A stretch of 64,000 nucleotides of DNA from positions 186,001 through 250,000 of the forward strand of contig DDTK01000003.1 of the NCBI GenBank assembly GCA_002344065.1, written 5' to 3'. Position 1 is the first letter of the stretch. Every line of letters starts with the position of its first letter. This document shows positions 8,793 to 17,257 of this stretch, in pieces. The notes under the pieces were generated by a model. It did not search any database. It was not told where the DNA came from and was given only the letters and a program-made list of their open reading frames with translations. The position numbers were made by a program, and so were the translations under genes. The DNA comes from Flammeovirgaceae bacterium UBA2366. Its GTDB lineage: Bacteria > Bacteroidota > Bacteroidia > Cytophagales > Cyclobacteriaceae.

Positions 8793-9809
8793 TTATTTTT
8801 CACTTAATAGTTTCTCTTTATACTCGGGCAAAATTTTCAAGAAGTTTTCGAGGGTGGCCTGAAGCGATGTAGAGGATGTTCCTCCTGATGCATTTTTGTG
8901 CCCCCCACCGTTAAAGTACTTTCGCGCCATTTCGTTTACTGAAAAATCGCCTAGTGAACGAAACGAAAGTTTCACTTCATCATTGCGTTGATAAATCATA
9001 ACAGACAGCCGGATGCCTTCAATAGACAGCCCATAATTCACAAAACCTTCCGTATCGCCAGATTGGGAGCCGAATTTCTTCAACTCTTCCTGGTTTAATG
9101 TCATGTAAGCCGTTTTGTATTCCGGTAAAACCACCAGCTTTTCACTTAGCACATAACCCATCAACCGTAAACGTTCAAGGGTATTCGTATCATAAATGAG
9201 TTTGGAAACCTTGGTTGGATTTGCTCCAAGCGAGACCAGATCGGAGGCAATCATAAATTCCTCTCGCCTGGTGTTGTTATGACGAAAACCACCTGTATCG
9301 GTTAGTAAGCCCGCATACAAGCAATCTGCAATGTCAGCGTCAATTTTTGTGCGGTCGCCAAGCTCAATTAAAAGTTCGTAGACCAAGCCCGCTGTTGAAG
9401 CAGCTTTAGGATCCCATTGTTCAAAATCGGCAAACTTTTCAGGCTCCAGGTGATGATCAATCAACACCTTTTTTGCGGAGGATTTACGGATCATCTCACC
9501 AATGGAATTGATACGGCCTAAGGCGGAGAAATCGAGGCAAAAAATAATCTCGGCTTTAGCAACCCGTTCAGCGATTTGATTCTCAATCCTGTCATTATAA
9601 ATGATTACCTCATCATTACCCGGCAGCCAATTTAAAAACGATGGATAATCACTAGGTGTGATCACAAAAACCTGATGCCCCTTTTTCTTCAGGTAAGCCG
9701 CTAACCCGAGTGACGAGCCCAACGCATCGGCATCGGGCTTGTGGTGCGTTACGATAACCACCTCACGGGCGCTGCTCAAAAACTCGTTAAACTGCTGAAG
9801 ATGTGTCAT
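8793..9809 (-). CDS. nrnA: DHH/DHHA1 phosphoesterase, NrnA-type oligoribonuclease/pAp phosphatase
   Basis: A 338-residue DHH-family enzyme. The metal-binding blocks are THHKPDADALGSSLG, FCLDFSALGRIN, LIDHHLEPEKFADFE and a later Asp in GLLTDTGGFRHNNT. The C-terminal DHHA1 domain ends in GGGHKNASGG, which binds the nucleotide. NrnA-type enzymes degrade very short RNAs and 3'-phosphoadenosine 5'-phosphate. It reads away from ndk, with heptamer repeats in the 161-bp gap. Confidence 0.9.
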   Translation of the reverse strand: MTHLQQFNEFLSSAREVVIVTHHKPDADALGSSLGLAAYLKKKGHQVFVITPSDYPSFLNWLPGNDEVIIYNDRIENQIAERVAKAEIIFCLDFSALGRINSIGEMIRKSSAKKVLIDHHLEPEKFADFEQWDPKAASTAGLVYELLIELGDRTKIDADIADCLYAGLLTDTGGFRHNNTRREEFMIASDLVSLGANPTKVSKLIYDTNTLERLRLMGYVLSEKLVVLPEYKTAYMTLNQEELKKFGSQSGDTEGFVNYGLSIEGIRLSVMIYQRNDEVKLSFRSLGDFSVNEMARKYFNGGGHKNASGGTSSTSLQATLENFLKILPEYKEKLLSEK

Positions 9810-9849
9810 CTGTTCCTAAAAACAAGGGGCAAAAATGCTGAAAATACTC

Positions 9850-9929
9850 CATAGTCAATAGACACATTTCAGGAGGATAGTCAAAAACCTTAGAAAATAG
9901 CGATTGCAGACTATGCACTATGAACTAAT
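9850..9929. repeat. Degenerate heptamer repeat with inverted arms
   Basis: Two ATAGNCA units lie at 9851-9864 (ATAGTCA, ATAGACA). Three NACTATG-like units lie at 9909-9929 (GACTATG, CACTATG, AACTAAT). CATAGTC at 9850-9856 is the reverse complement of GACTATG, so the arms are inverted. The pattern matches the 7-base period seen near 17200 and 25480. Confidence 0.55.
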
Positions 9930-9970
9930 CCTCTATTTTTGCAGCCGAAAACAAAGAAATACGACAAAAA

Positions 9971-10390
9971 ATGGCAACCAACAGAACTTTTACCATGATA
10001 AAACCCGATGCGGTTAGCGCAGGAAATACCGGGGCAATCACCAAAATGATTGAAGAAGCGGGCTTTCGCATCGTAGCTGTAAAAAAGACACAATTAACCC
10101 CTGAACGAGCCGGACAATTTTATGCAATCCATAAAGAAAGACCTTTCTTCAAGGATCTTTGTTCGTACATGTCATCCGGAGCAATTGTTCCCATGATACT
10201 TGAAAAAGAGAATGCCGTTGAGGATTTCCGCAAATTAATTGGCGCAACCGATCCGCAAAAAGCTGCACCGGGCACTATCCGAAATTTATTTGCCAAATCT
10301 ATTGAGGCCAATGCTATTCACGGCTCAGACAGTGACGAAAATGCTGAGATTGAAGGCAGTTTCTTTTTTGCGAAGACGGAGTGCTTCTAA
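9971..10390 (+). CDS. ndk: Nucleoside diphosphate kinase
   Basis: A 139-residue enzyme that passes the gamma-phosphate from ATP to other nucleoside diphosphates through a phospho-histidine. The catalytic His117 is in NAIHGSDS, and FTMIKPDAV at the N-terminus with RPFFKDLCSYMSSG forms the nucleotide site. Length is standard. A TATTTTTG box at 9934-9941 fits the Bacteroidota -7 element, though I see no good -33 partner. An intrinsic terminator follows the stop. Confidence 0.97.
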   Translation: MATNRTFTMIKPDAVSAGNTGAITKMIEEAGFRIVAVKKTQLTPERAGQFYAIHKERPFFKDLCSYMSSGAIVPMILEKENAVEDFRKLIGATDPQKAAPGTIRNLFAKSIEANAIHGSDSDENAEIEGSFFFAKTECF

Positions 10391-10414
10391 GGAAAGAGAG
10401 CTAATAGAAATTAA

Positions 10415-10439
10415 AACCCGGATTGCTCCGGGTTTTTTT
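10415..10439 (+). terminator. Intrinsic terminator of ndk
   Basis: AACCCGG pairs with CCGGGTT around a 6-base loop and is followed by seven T. The same stem sequence with another 6-base loop recurs in the terminator at 63350. Confidence 0.9.
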
Positions 10440-10464
10440 ATGTTTAAATCATTTGTGATTAGTG

Positions 10465-11049
10465 TCAACTATTATATGTTTCAATCTCACTTTTCAATCT
10501 TTTAATAAGTGGTTCAATCTTTCTCTCTACAGTTAACTGATTAATTCTAACAATCAAGTAACTCATACCTATAGTAATTGCTCCCGCATAAACCAACTTA
10601 AAACCACTCAGTCCACTTCCCAATAAAATGAAAGCTACACAAGGGATGCACGGCAAAACATACCAGTAAAATACGGTATCGAGCAATTGCTTCTCATTTT
10701 GATAGTAACTCAAACTATGTTTAAGAAATTCAAGATTATCAGAAAATTCCTCTACACGCTTTCTGCCTTTTCTTGCCGCCAGCAATTTGTAGATGACAAG
10801 AAAAAGGTAGGGAAACATTAATAAGGCTCCTGTTTTTGCCAAAAAGCTAGGGTGTAAGTAGGCAATGAATGCGGCTACTGGCATCATAAACACAGCCACA
10901 ATAATTTCAAGCCTGTTTCTACCTACTATCTTCTTTTCAATTGATGCTGAATGCTCTTTAACTTCTCTATTCAGATTTTCCTTATCAAGGTCAATCAATT
11001 CAAATTCATTAATTGATTCCCAAATTTTTCTAAGTTCCTTGTCTTGCAT
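10465..11049 (-). CDS. Membrane protein linked to ECF sigma factor, possible anti-sigma factor
   Basis: A 194-residue protein with a charged N-terminal 40 residues (IWESINEFELIDLDKENL) and four likely membrane helices at roughly 47-65, 72-90, 125-143 and 150-168, ending in a charged helix. It starts 6 bp after the sigma-factor stop, so the two form an operon. Short cytoplasmic N-termini followed by helices are common in membrane anti-sigma factors, and the position fits, but no ZAS zinc motif (HxxxCxxC) is present. Role is inferred from context. Confidence 0.6.
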   Translation of the reverse strand: MQDKELRKIWESINEFELIDLDKENLNREVKEHSASIEKKIVGRNRLEIIVAVFMMPVAAFIAYLHPSFLAKTGALLMFPYLFLVIYKLLAARKGRKRVEEFSDNLEFLKHSLSYYQNEKQLLDTVFYWYVLPCIPCVAFILLGSGLSGFKLVYAGAITIGMSYLIVRINQLTVERKIEPLIKRLKSEIETYNS

Positions 11050-11055
11050 ATTTAA

Positions 11056-11553
11056 TTATTTTAAACAGTTGAATAATTTTTCTCTTACCCGCTTCATACG
11101 AACAGCCACATGATTTTCGGTTACTCCTGTAATGAAAGCAATTTCCTTGTAAGGCAAATCCTCCAAAAAGAGCATTACCAGATTTTTATCAGCATCATTC
11201 AATTTTCTAATACAGGTATACAAGAGAGCTATTCGCTCTTGCTTCCCAGTATCGTCATCACTCTGTTTTATCGATTCAAAATGTATACTTTTTAGTCTTA
11301 CATGTGCAGATTCATGCCTATTGACTTTGAATCTCGCCTGCATACAGGTGTTTAGGGTAACACGATAGACCCAGGTAGAGAGTGCTGAGTTACCTTTGAA
11401 CGAGGGCAAAGATTTCCAGAGATTGAATGCCACTTCCTGAAAAAGATCCTTTTTCTCATCTTCATCCTGTGCGTACACCGAACAAATCCTTGAAATCTGG
11501 GCTTTGTTATCTCCCAGAAGTTCCAGAAACACTTCCTCAATGGCTACTTCCAT
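11056..11553 (-). CDS. ECF-type RNA polymerase sigma factor
   Basis: A 165-residue sigma-70 family protein. Region 2 is present (YAQDEDEKKDLFQEVAFNLW, then STWVYRVTLNTC, the -10 recognition helix) and region 4 (LPYKEIAFITGVTENHVAVRM) carries the -35 helix-turn-helix. The acidic linker between them is typical of ECF factors. The partner membrane protein lies 6 bp downstream. No target promoter can be named from the window. Confidence 0.9.
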   Translation of the reverse strand: MEVAIEEVFLELLGDNKAQISRICSVYAQDEDEKKDLFQEVAFNLWKSLPSFKGNSALSTWVYRVTLNTCMQARFKVNRHESAHVRLKSIHFESIKQSDDDTGKQERIALLYTCIRKLNDADKNLVMLFLEDLPYKEIAFITGVTENHVAVRMKRVREKLFNCLK

Positions 11554-11673
11554 AAGTTCTTTGATACTTTATACTATTAGTAAGTGCTCATTTCAAAATA
11601 TGACAGATAAATGAAGAAATTTTATTAACCCTGTCTGGTAGCCGCTGGGATGAATATAATCTAAGCTTGTCAT

Positions 11674-12717
11674 CTATAACTGCCGCCTCAACTTCTCCAG
11701 TAAATTCAACTGATTTGTTGCCCGCACTAAATTTTGACCTTCGTATGCTATACTGTAGTATATGTCACCATTTAAATAATCAGCCAGAAATCTCAACGCC
11801 ATAATGTAGGTCATCATACAGCCTGCAAAAGGAATGACTTGTATTTCTTTTTCACTAAGCTCACTTTTCATTTCCGATAAGTAGCCTTGCAGCAGCGCAT
11901 CATAAATATCTTTCCGGAAAATAATTTTAGCTAAATCTTGCTCCTCTTCACTCACCGGACTCACAAAAGTGCGGATCATATCGCCCAGGTCGTAAATAAA
12001 ATAGCCGGGCATGAGGGTATCCAGATCAATCACGCAAACAACTTTTCGTGATTGCGAATCAAAAAGAATGTTGTTGATCTTCGTGTCGTTGTGCATTACC
12101 CGCAGTTTCAAAAAACCATCGGTAATAAGGTTGCTGTATTCATCAACCAGATAAGAAAAATCCTGACATGCTTGTATTGCTTCGGTTGCTCTTTCTAACC
12201 GATCAGGTTTTGCACCCGCTAAGGCATCTTTAAATTGTTCGAAGCGCCAGTTTAAATCATGGAAACGATCGATAGTCGGCTTAAATTTACTGACATCGCA
12301 ACCGGATAGATTTTTTGTGAGTTGCGCAAAACCCCTCGCTGCCTCGTAGGCTTCCAATGGTGTTCCCACTTCATTGATGGTAATGGAGTTTTTAAAATAT
12401 GGCATTAACCGCCACGGATACCCCTCCTCATCATATACCATGTCAAGTTCTGTTTGTGATGGAAGGGGTGATAAAAAAAGATAGTCCGGATAATTTCTTT
12501 TAAGATGGTCAGACGCTAACCTGATATTAGTCGCGATGATTTCAGGCTTTCGAAATACATGATGGTTGACACGCTGAAGTACAAAACTTAGATCGCCATC
12601 ATCAATTTTAAACGTGCGGTTAATGTGACCGGAGCCGAAAGGTTGAATGGGCACACCTTCATGGATCCCAAAGGCGTGTATGATAGATGCCGGGACGGAT
12701 GACCTACGACCTACCAA
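11674..12717 (-). CDS. Sugar 1-kinase of aminoglycoside-phosphotransferase fold (NahK/AmgK-like)
   Basis: A 347-residue kinase of the APH superfamily. The catalytic loop VMHNDTKINNILFD and the metal site VCVIDLDTLMPGYFIYDLGD are complete, and the N-lobe has GSGHINRTFKI and FVLQRVN. This pattern is that of N-acetylhexosamine 1-kinases (NahK) and related AmgK, which make sugar-1-phosphates. It starts at a TTG that overlaps the stop of the upstream nucleotidyltransferase by 7 bases; a stop codon lies 8 codons further upstream and no ATG is available. Together the two would convert a free N-acetylated sugar to its nucleotide form. The substrate is inferred. Confidence 0.8.
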   Translation of the reverse strand: MVGRRSSVPASIIHAFGIHEGVPIQPFGSGHINRTFKIDDGDLSFVLQRVNHHVFRKPEIIATNIRLASDHLKRNYPDYLFLSPLPSQTELDMVYDEEGYPWRLMPYFKNSITINEVGTPLEAYEAARGFAQLTKNLSGCDVSKFKPTIDRFHDLNWRFEQFKDALAGAKPDRLERATEAIQACQDFSYLVDEYSNLITDGFLKLRVMHNDTKINNILFDSQSRKVVCVIDLDTLMPGYFIYDLGDMIRTFVSPVSEEEQDLAKIIFRKDIYDALLQGYLSEMKSELSEKEIQVIPFAGCMMTYIMALRFLADYLNGDIYYSIAYEGQNLVRATNQLNLLEKLRRQL

Positions 12718-13628
12718 AGCTTTTGAGGATACTCTCCCTTATCTACCAGGTTCCGGATTTTTTTGGACACCTCTTCCTTGTCCTCTTTATAGGTAACACC
12801 AAACCAAATATCGCCTCCGGAAATTACTTTAATCTTTCCCTCACCGGATTTCACGAGTTCGTTTGCAATAAGGGGTATAAAAAATTCTGCCTTAATGTTG
12901 CCGGCATTGTTCTTTAAAAAACTATGAAACATCCGTTGTGTGGCCGCAAAAATAGAGGGATGAAATCCCCAGAAATTCATCGAGGTTTTTGCTTCAGGGT
13001 TAAGCTCCACATCACCACTTGCTTCTTTGGAAATAATTTTTCCATCAACACGGGCCACATTGGTTCGTTCAACTACGGAAGTCAGGTAGCCGTTGGCATC
13101 TTCTTCACCTACACCGCGTGATACACTGCCGTAATCGGATAACACATTTTTTAAGGTATATCCTACCAAGGTATGTACTCCTCCGGCTGCACCCCCATCG
13201 GGTGTGTTGAAAAATTTGGCAACATTTTTAAAGGCTACCGGCCCATAAAAATCATCGGCATTAATTACCGCAAAGGGTTCATTAATTACATTTTTCGCAC
13301 ACAGCATGGCGTGCCCCGTTCCCCAAGGCTTCTGGCGCTCCGTACGTTGAAACTCCTTTGGAACCAACGTGTCTAACGCCTGAATCACAAATTCAACTTC
13401 TACCTTATTTTTCAGCTTCGGTAAAAAAATTTCTTTCACCGTTTCCAGAATTTCCTCCCGTACTATAAACACCACTTTGGTAAACCCGGCACGTACAGCA
13501 TCATACAAGGAGTAATCCATTATGGTTTCTCCGCTTGGCCCAAAGCCATCAATTTGCTTAATGCCGCCATAGCGACTGCCCATGCCTGCGGCCAATACCA
13601 GTAATGTTAGTTTATTCGGAGTGCTCAT
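12711..13628 (-). CDS. Sugar-1-phosphate nucleotidyltransferase
   Basis: A 305-residue enzyme of the NTP_transferase fold. The N-terminal nucleotide loop is LAAGMGSRYGGIKQIDGFGP; further blocks are GTGHAMLCAKN, FAVINADDFYGP (metal-binding Asp) and the C-terminal VISGGDIWFGVTYKED. It activates a sugar-1-phosphate with a nucleoside triphosphate. The overlapping downstream gene is a sugar 1-kinase and the divergent gene a sugar permease, which points to amino-sugar salvage, for example GlcNAc or MurNAc to the UDP-sugar. The substrate cannot be fixed from sequence. Confidence 0.82.
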   Translation of the reverse strand: MSTPNKLTLLVLAAGMGSRYGGIKQIDGFGPSGETIMDYSLYDAVRAGFTKVVFIVREEILETVKEIFLPKLKNKVEVEFVIQALDTLVPKEFQRTERQKPWGTGHAMLCAKNVINEPFAVINADDFYGPVAFKNVAKFFNTPDGGAAGGVHTLVGYTLKNVLSDYGSVSRGVGEEDANGYLTSVVERTNVARVDGKIISKEASGDVELNPEAKTSMNFWGFHPSIFAATQRMFHSFLKNNAGNIKAEFFIPLIANELVKSGEGKIKVISGGDIWFGVTYKEDKEEVSKKIRNLVDKGEYPQKLW

Positions 13629-13676
13629 GGTGTTTCAGTTTATTTGCTTTATTATCGAAGGCTAAAAATAGATGCT

Positions 13677-14963
13677 ATGGATCAAAAGGCCAACCGTTAC
13701 ACGTACTCGATTGTCATAATCGGTGTCTTATTTTTCATTTTCGGATTTGTTACGTGGCTTAATGGAACGTTAATACCCTTCTTAAAACTGGCCTGCGATT
13801 TAAAAACTGATGCCCAGGCTTTATTGGTAACCTTTGCCTTTTATATGGCTTATTTCTTTCTGGCTATTCCATCATCTTTTATTCTCACCAAAACCGGATT
13901 TAAAAAAGGCATGGCATTGGGACTGCTGATTATGGCCGTTGGCGCACTGCTCTTTGTGCCCGCAGCAAACAGCCGCAGTTTCGGACTTTTCCTTACCGGG
14001 TTATTTGTTCAGGGCATGGGATTATCCCTGCTGCAAACTGCTTCTAATCCATACATATCCATTATTGGTCCGATTGAATCAGCAGCGAAACGTATCAGCA
14101 TTATGGGCATTTGCAATAAAGTAGCCGGAGCACTTAGTCCCGTTATACTCAGCGCCATTGTTTTGAGCGGAGCAAGTGAAATTGAATCGCAAATCACTAC
14201 AGCGGTTGATGAGCAAACGCGACTTCAATTGATGGATTCATTGGCCCAGCGTGTTATCATGCCGTACGTAATTATGGCCGGTGTGCTGATTTTATTGGCC
14301 ATTATGATCCGTATGTCGTCATTACCGGAAATTGAAACCGAATCGGAAGAATTATCAGACACTCAAATATCTAAAAACAAAACAAGCGTTCTTCAATTCC
14401 CGCACCTTGTACTGGGTGCCATTTGCATTTTTGTTTATGTGGGTGCCGAAGTAATGGCCGGTGACGTCATCGGACCTTACGGGAAAGCACTGGGCATGAG
14501 CCTGGATGAAACAAAAAATTTCACCTCCTACACGTTGTGGTCAATGGTGGTGGGGTACATCATCGGTATCATCACTATTCCAAAATACATTAAGCAGGAA
14601 GTCGCATTGAAATATTCTGCCCTTACCGGAATAATTTTTTCGGTGCTTGCGTTTTTTACAACAGGCTACGTCAGCATTCTCTTCATAGCCCTGTTGGGTT
14701 TGGCCAACTCGTTGATGTGGCCTGCTATTTTTCCATTAGCCATTGATGGGCTTGGGCGGTTTACCAAGATAGGATCAGCACTTTTAATTATGGGCATTGC
14801 CGGTGGCGCTATTATACCCCAGGTGTACGGCTGGTTAATTGATACCGATGGCATGGCGTGGGATTCACAGACTGCGTTCTTTTGGTGCGTGCTACCGTGT
14901 TATTTCTACATCCTGTATTATTCAGTACTTGGTCATCGTAGCGGAAAATTAAAAGCAGTATGA
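13677..14963 (+). CDS. FHS-type sugar:proton symporter (MFS; FucP/NagP-like)
   Basis: A 428-residue major-facilitator permease with twelve predicted helices, of the fucose/glucose-galactose type. FGFVTWLNGTLIPFLKLACDL in helix 1 and AGVGAEVMAGDVIGPYG-like sequence (VGAEVMAGDVIG) in helix 7 are family hallmarks. The ATG at 13677 is chosen because upstream in-frame codons lack a good start. It diverges from the nucleotidyltransferase-kinase pair, so it probably imports their sugar. NagP GlcNAc permeases of other bacteria belong to this family. It overlaps the next gene by four bases. Confidence 0.85.
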   Translation: MDQKANRYTYSIVIIGVLFFIFGFVTWLNGTLIPFLKLACDLKTDAQALLVTFAFYMAYFFLAIPSSFILTKTGFKKGMALGLLIMAVGALLFVPAANSRSFGLFLTGLFVQGMGLSLLQTASNPYISIIGPIESAAKRISIMGICNKVAGALSPVILSAIVLSGASEIESQITTAVDEQTRLQLMDSLAQRVIMPYVIMAGVLILLAIMIRMSSLPEIETESEELSDTQISKNKTSVLQFPHLVLGAICIFVYVGAEVMAGDVIGPYGKALGMSLDETKNFTSYTLWSMVVGYIIGIITIPKYIKQEVALKYSALTGIIFSVLAFFTTGYVSILFIALLGLANSLMWPAIFPLAIDGLGRFTKIGSALLIMGIAGGAIIPQVYGWLIDTDGMAWDSQTAFFWCVLPCYFYILYYSVLGHRSGKLKAV

Positions 14964-15565
14964 AAACGATACTCACAACATTCATATTAAGCCTCGGCTG
15001 TCTTTCTGCCAGCGCTCAATCCAAAAAGGATCTGAAAGAATTATACGCATGGATGGTTGGCCAATTCAGTTCAGCCGAGCAAGCTAAACGTGACAGTAAT
15101 TTCTTTGATATCCGTTTGGGTGTTTACCCTATTTGGAAAGAGCGCACAGACGGTTATTGGCTTTATGTAGAACAAGCTTCAGCTTCATCGCTTGATAAAC
15201 CTTATCGACAGCGCATTTATCAACTTACCCTGACTACTCGTGGAATTGAAAGCATAATATATACATTCGATAGTCCACTTGAATATGCCGGCCAACCCGA
15301 GAAAGTTGAAGCCCTGCCACGCGATAAGCTGACCACTCGCCAGGGGTGTGAAGTTGTGCTGAAGCGAAAAGACAAACACACTTTTATTGGGGGAACAATT
15401 GAAAAAAATTGCACCAGTGAATTACGGGGGGCAAGCTACGCAACTTCTGAAGCTGTTATTACTAAGGAGGGAATGACTACACTTGACATGGGTTTTAATG
15501 CTAACAATGAGCAAGTGTGGGGCTCATCGCATGGTGGCTATCAGTTCAAGAAGCTCGTTCAATAA
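14960..15565 (+). CDS. Secreted CpcT/CpeT-fold protein
   Basis: A 201-residue protein with a signal peptide (cleavage after SASAQ, about residue 20). The mature part matches the CpcT/CpeT fold: ELYAWMVGQFSSAEQA, GYWLYVEQA, PYRQRIYQLT, a cysteine pair (RQGCEVVL and EKNCTSE), and GASYATSEA. In cyanobacteria this family attaches bilins to phycobiliproteins, but there is no phototrophy here and the protein is exported, so the ligand is unknown. It overlaps the permease by four bases and its last 20 bases overlap the convergent nadR-like gene. Confidence 0.78.
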   Translation: MKTILTTFILSLGCLSASAQSKKDLKELYAWMVGQFSSAEQAKRDSNFFDIRLGVYPIWKERTDGYWLYVEQASASSLDKPYRQRIYQLTLTTRGIESIIYTFDSPLEYAGQPEKVEALPRDKLTTRQGCEVVLKRKDKHTFIGGTIEKNCTSELRGASYATSEAVITKEGMTTLDMGFNANNEQVWGSSHGGYQFKKLVQ

Positions 15566-16526
15566 GCTTATCGCAATATTCTATTATACGTGATTCTCTT
15601 TCATGGTAAGAACCGCTTACCAGGGTGTACTCAATTTTTCTTCGCTCCAATTCATCCCTAAAAAGTTCGTACATCTTTCTTCGCTCCTTTTCCTCGCCCA
15701 AATCGCGCAAGCCATCACTCACCCACGGCACATCAATATCAAATAAAAAATACTGATCGTACTGTACCATCTTTTCAAACTCATATAATACAGGCGGAAC
15801 CACTTTCAGGTAATGCCGGGAGTAGATTTGTGTGGTAATTAAATCCGTATCGCAAAAAAGTAATTTGTTGGCCTGACGCAACTGCTTGAAAATACGTTCG
15901 GTTTGTTTGCGGCCAATCATGATAATGTCTTCGCGGTTAAATTCATTGGTGGTAATCAACTCGCGCGCAACTTCCGGTACACTTACGGTATGATAATGCT
16001 CGGCCATCTTTTTGGCCATCATGGATTTTCCGGTACTCTCCGGCCCGTAAAAGCAGATTTTCTTTACAAAGAAAGGTTTGACAATATCCGGTATGTAATC
16101 CCAGTAACGGAAAGGATGCTCACGAACGGCTGAACCGGAAACCGGATAGTTCTTTCTGTCTGAATCAAAAGAAATATGTTGTGCGCCAAGGTGAACTGCA
16201 AAAGGTTCTCCATACGGTTCAGAAGAAAATACCACATCGATTGAGGGATATGTTTTTTTGATGAATGCAGCCCAACGTTCGGTGCGCGGCCCAATTGGTA
16301 AAGACTCGTCATCAAAATTATCCAAGACCATGGCAGGCTTTATGGCTGGATTATGTGCAAACAAATCTTGAATCCATGTAAACCGTTGTTCCGGATCGAT
16401 CGGATCCTGTGGTGTATAGCTCATAGAAACAATTACCTCATCGCATTGCGAAGCTGCAAATTCAATCAGTGCAATATGCCCTTTATGGATGGGAAGGAAT
16501 TTACCGATAACTAGTCCACGTTTCAT
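15546..16526 (-). CDS. nadR: NadR-like bifunctional NMN adenylyltransferase / ribosylnicotinamide kinase
   Basis: A 326-residue two-domain enzyme. The first domain is a nucleotidyltransferase (GLVIGKFLPIHKGHIALIEF, with the HxGH signature as HKGH, and SGSAVREHPFRYW). The second is a P-loop kinase (CFYGPESTGKSMMAKKMAEHY). It would phosphorylate nicotinamide riboside to NMN and join it to ATP to give NAD. The helix-turn-helix repressor domain of enterobacterial NadR is absent, so this is an enzyme only. The four-base overlap with pnuC shows a salvage operon. Confidence 0.93.
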   Translation of the reverse strand: MKRGLVIGKFLPIHKGHIALIEFAASQCDEVIVSMSYTPQDPIDPEQRFTWIQDLFAHNPAIKPAMVLDNFDDESLPIGPRTERWAAFIKKTYPSIDVVFSSEPYGEPFAVHLGAQHISFDSDRKNYPVSGSAVREHPFRYWDYIPDIVKPFFVKKICFYGPESTGKSMMAKKMAEHYHTVSVPEVARELITTNEFNREDIIMIGRKQTERIFKQLRQANKLLFCDTDLITTQIYSRHYLKVVPPVLYEFEKMVQYDQYFLFDIDVPWVSDGLRDLGEEKERRKMYELFRDELERRKIEYTLVSGSYHERESRIIEYCDKLIERAS

Positions 16527-17185
16527 TTTTCGGTAGGATAACTTTTGTACTCTTTAATCCAGTTAAAAAGTCCGTAGGCAGCAATAAAACAAAACACCAG
16601 GTATTCAAAGCCAACAAATTTTATTCCCTTGGCAAAATACATGTAGGTGGCCACCACATCCACCATAATCCATATAATCCAGCTTTCAATTTTTTTCTGA
16701 ATCATCAGAAACGTGGTGATGATGCTCATGACGGTAACAAACGAATCCAGGTAGGGAAAAGCGCTGGGCATATTGAACACGACCGGAAACCATTCATGCA
16801 AACGACTGGCCAGTGAACCCACCGCAAAGGTAGCGGCAAGTCCGGAGACAGAAAGCAGTATGATTTGAGGCGTTTTCATATAACTAACCCGCAATTCATT
16901 CTTTCGATCTTCCTCCCACGGTTTAGGGTGTGTCCATCGCCACCAACCCATCAGGTTAGTAACGAAAAAGAACACCTGCAAAAACATATCCGGGTAAAGC
17001 TGCACCTGGTAAAACAGGAAAAAGAATAACGTTACATTAATCAATCCGATAGGCCAGCTCCATATATTAGCCCGCGAAGCCAAAAAAACCGCTACAAAAC
17101 CGGCAATGGTTCCGAAGAACTCCAGGTAGCTCATTTGGTAGCCCCAGAGTTCGAAGAATATTTTGTTGATGTCGAAGAAACTCAT
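16523..17185 (-). CDS. pnuC: Nicotinamide riboside transporter PnuC
   Basis: A 220-residue inner-membrane protein with about seven helices. The PnuC signature is clear: SWPIGLINVTLFFFLFYQ, LYPDMFLQVFFFVTNLMGWW and ESWIIWIMVDVVATYMYF. PnuC proteins let nicotinamide riboside in, trapped by phosphorylation; the downstream NadR-like kinase overlaps by four bases and would do this. Upstream is a heptamer inverted repeat rather than a TPP or other riboswitch. Confidence 0.93.
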   Translation of the reverse strand: MSFFDINKIFFELWGYQMSYLEFFGTIAGFVAVFLASRANIWSWPIGLINVTLFFFLFYQVQLYPDMFLQVFFFVTNLMGWWRWTHPKPWEEDRKNELRVSYMKTPQIILLSVSGLAATFAVGSLASRLHEWFPVVFNMPSAFPYLDSFVTVMSIITTFLMIQKKIESWIIWIMVDVVATYMYFAKGIKFVGFEYLVFCFIAAYGLFNWIKEYKSYPTEK

Positions 17186-17195
17186 TATTAGGACT

Positions 17196-17257
17196 TAAGT
17201 CGTAAGTAGTAAGACTTAAGACGAACCATCTTACTACTTACGTCCTGATACTTATAT
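17196..17257. repeat. Heptamer repeat folding into a 14-bp hairpin
   Basis: Four units of TAAGNNN (TAAGTCG, TAAGTAG, TAAGACT, TAAGACG) at 17196-17223 face units of CTTANNN type (CTTACTA, CTTACGT, CCTGATA, CTTATAT) at 17230-17257. The segment 17201-17214 is exactly complementary to 17229-17242 (14 bp, loop 14). It lies between pnuC and the dehydrogenase gene. Confidence 0.7.
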
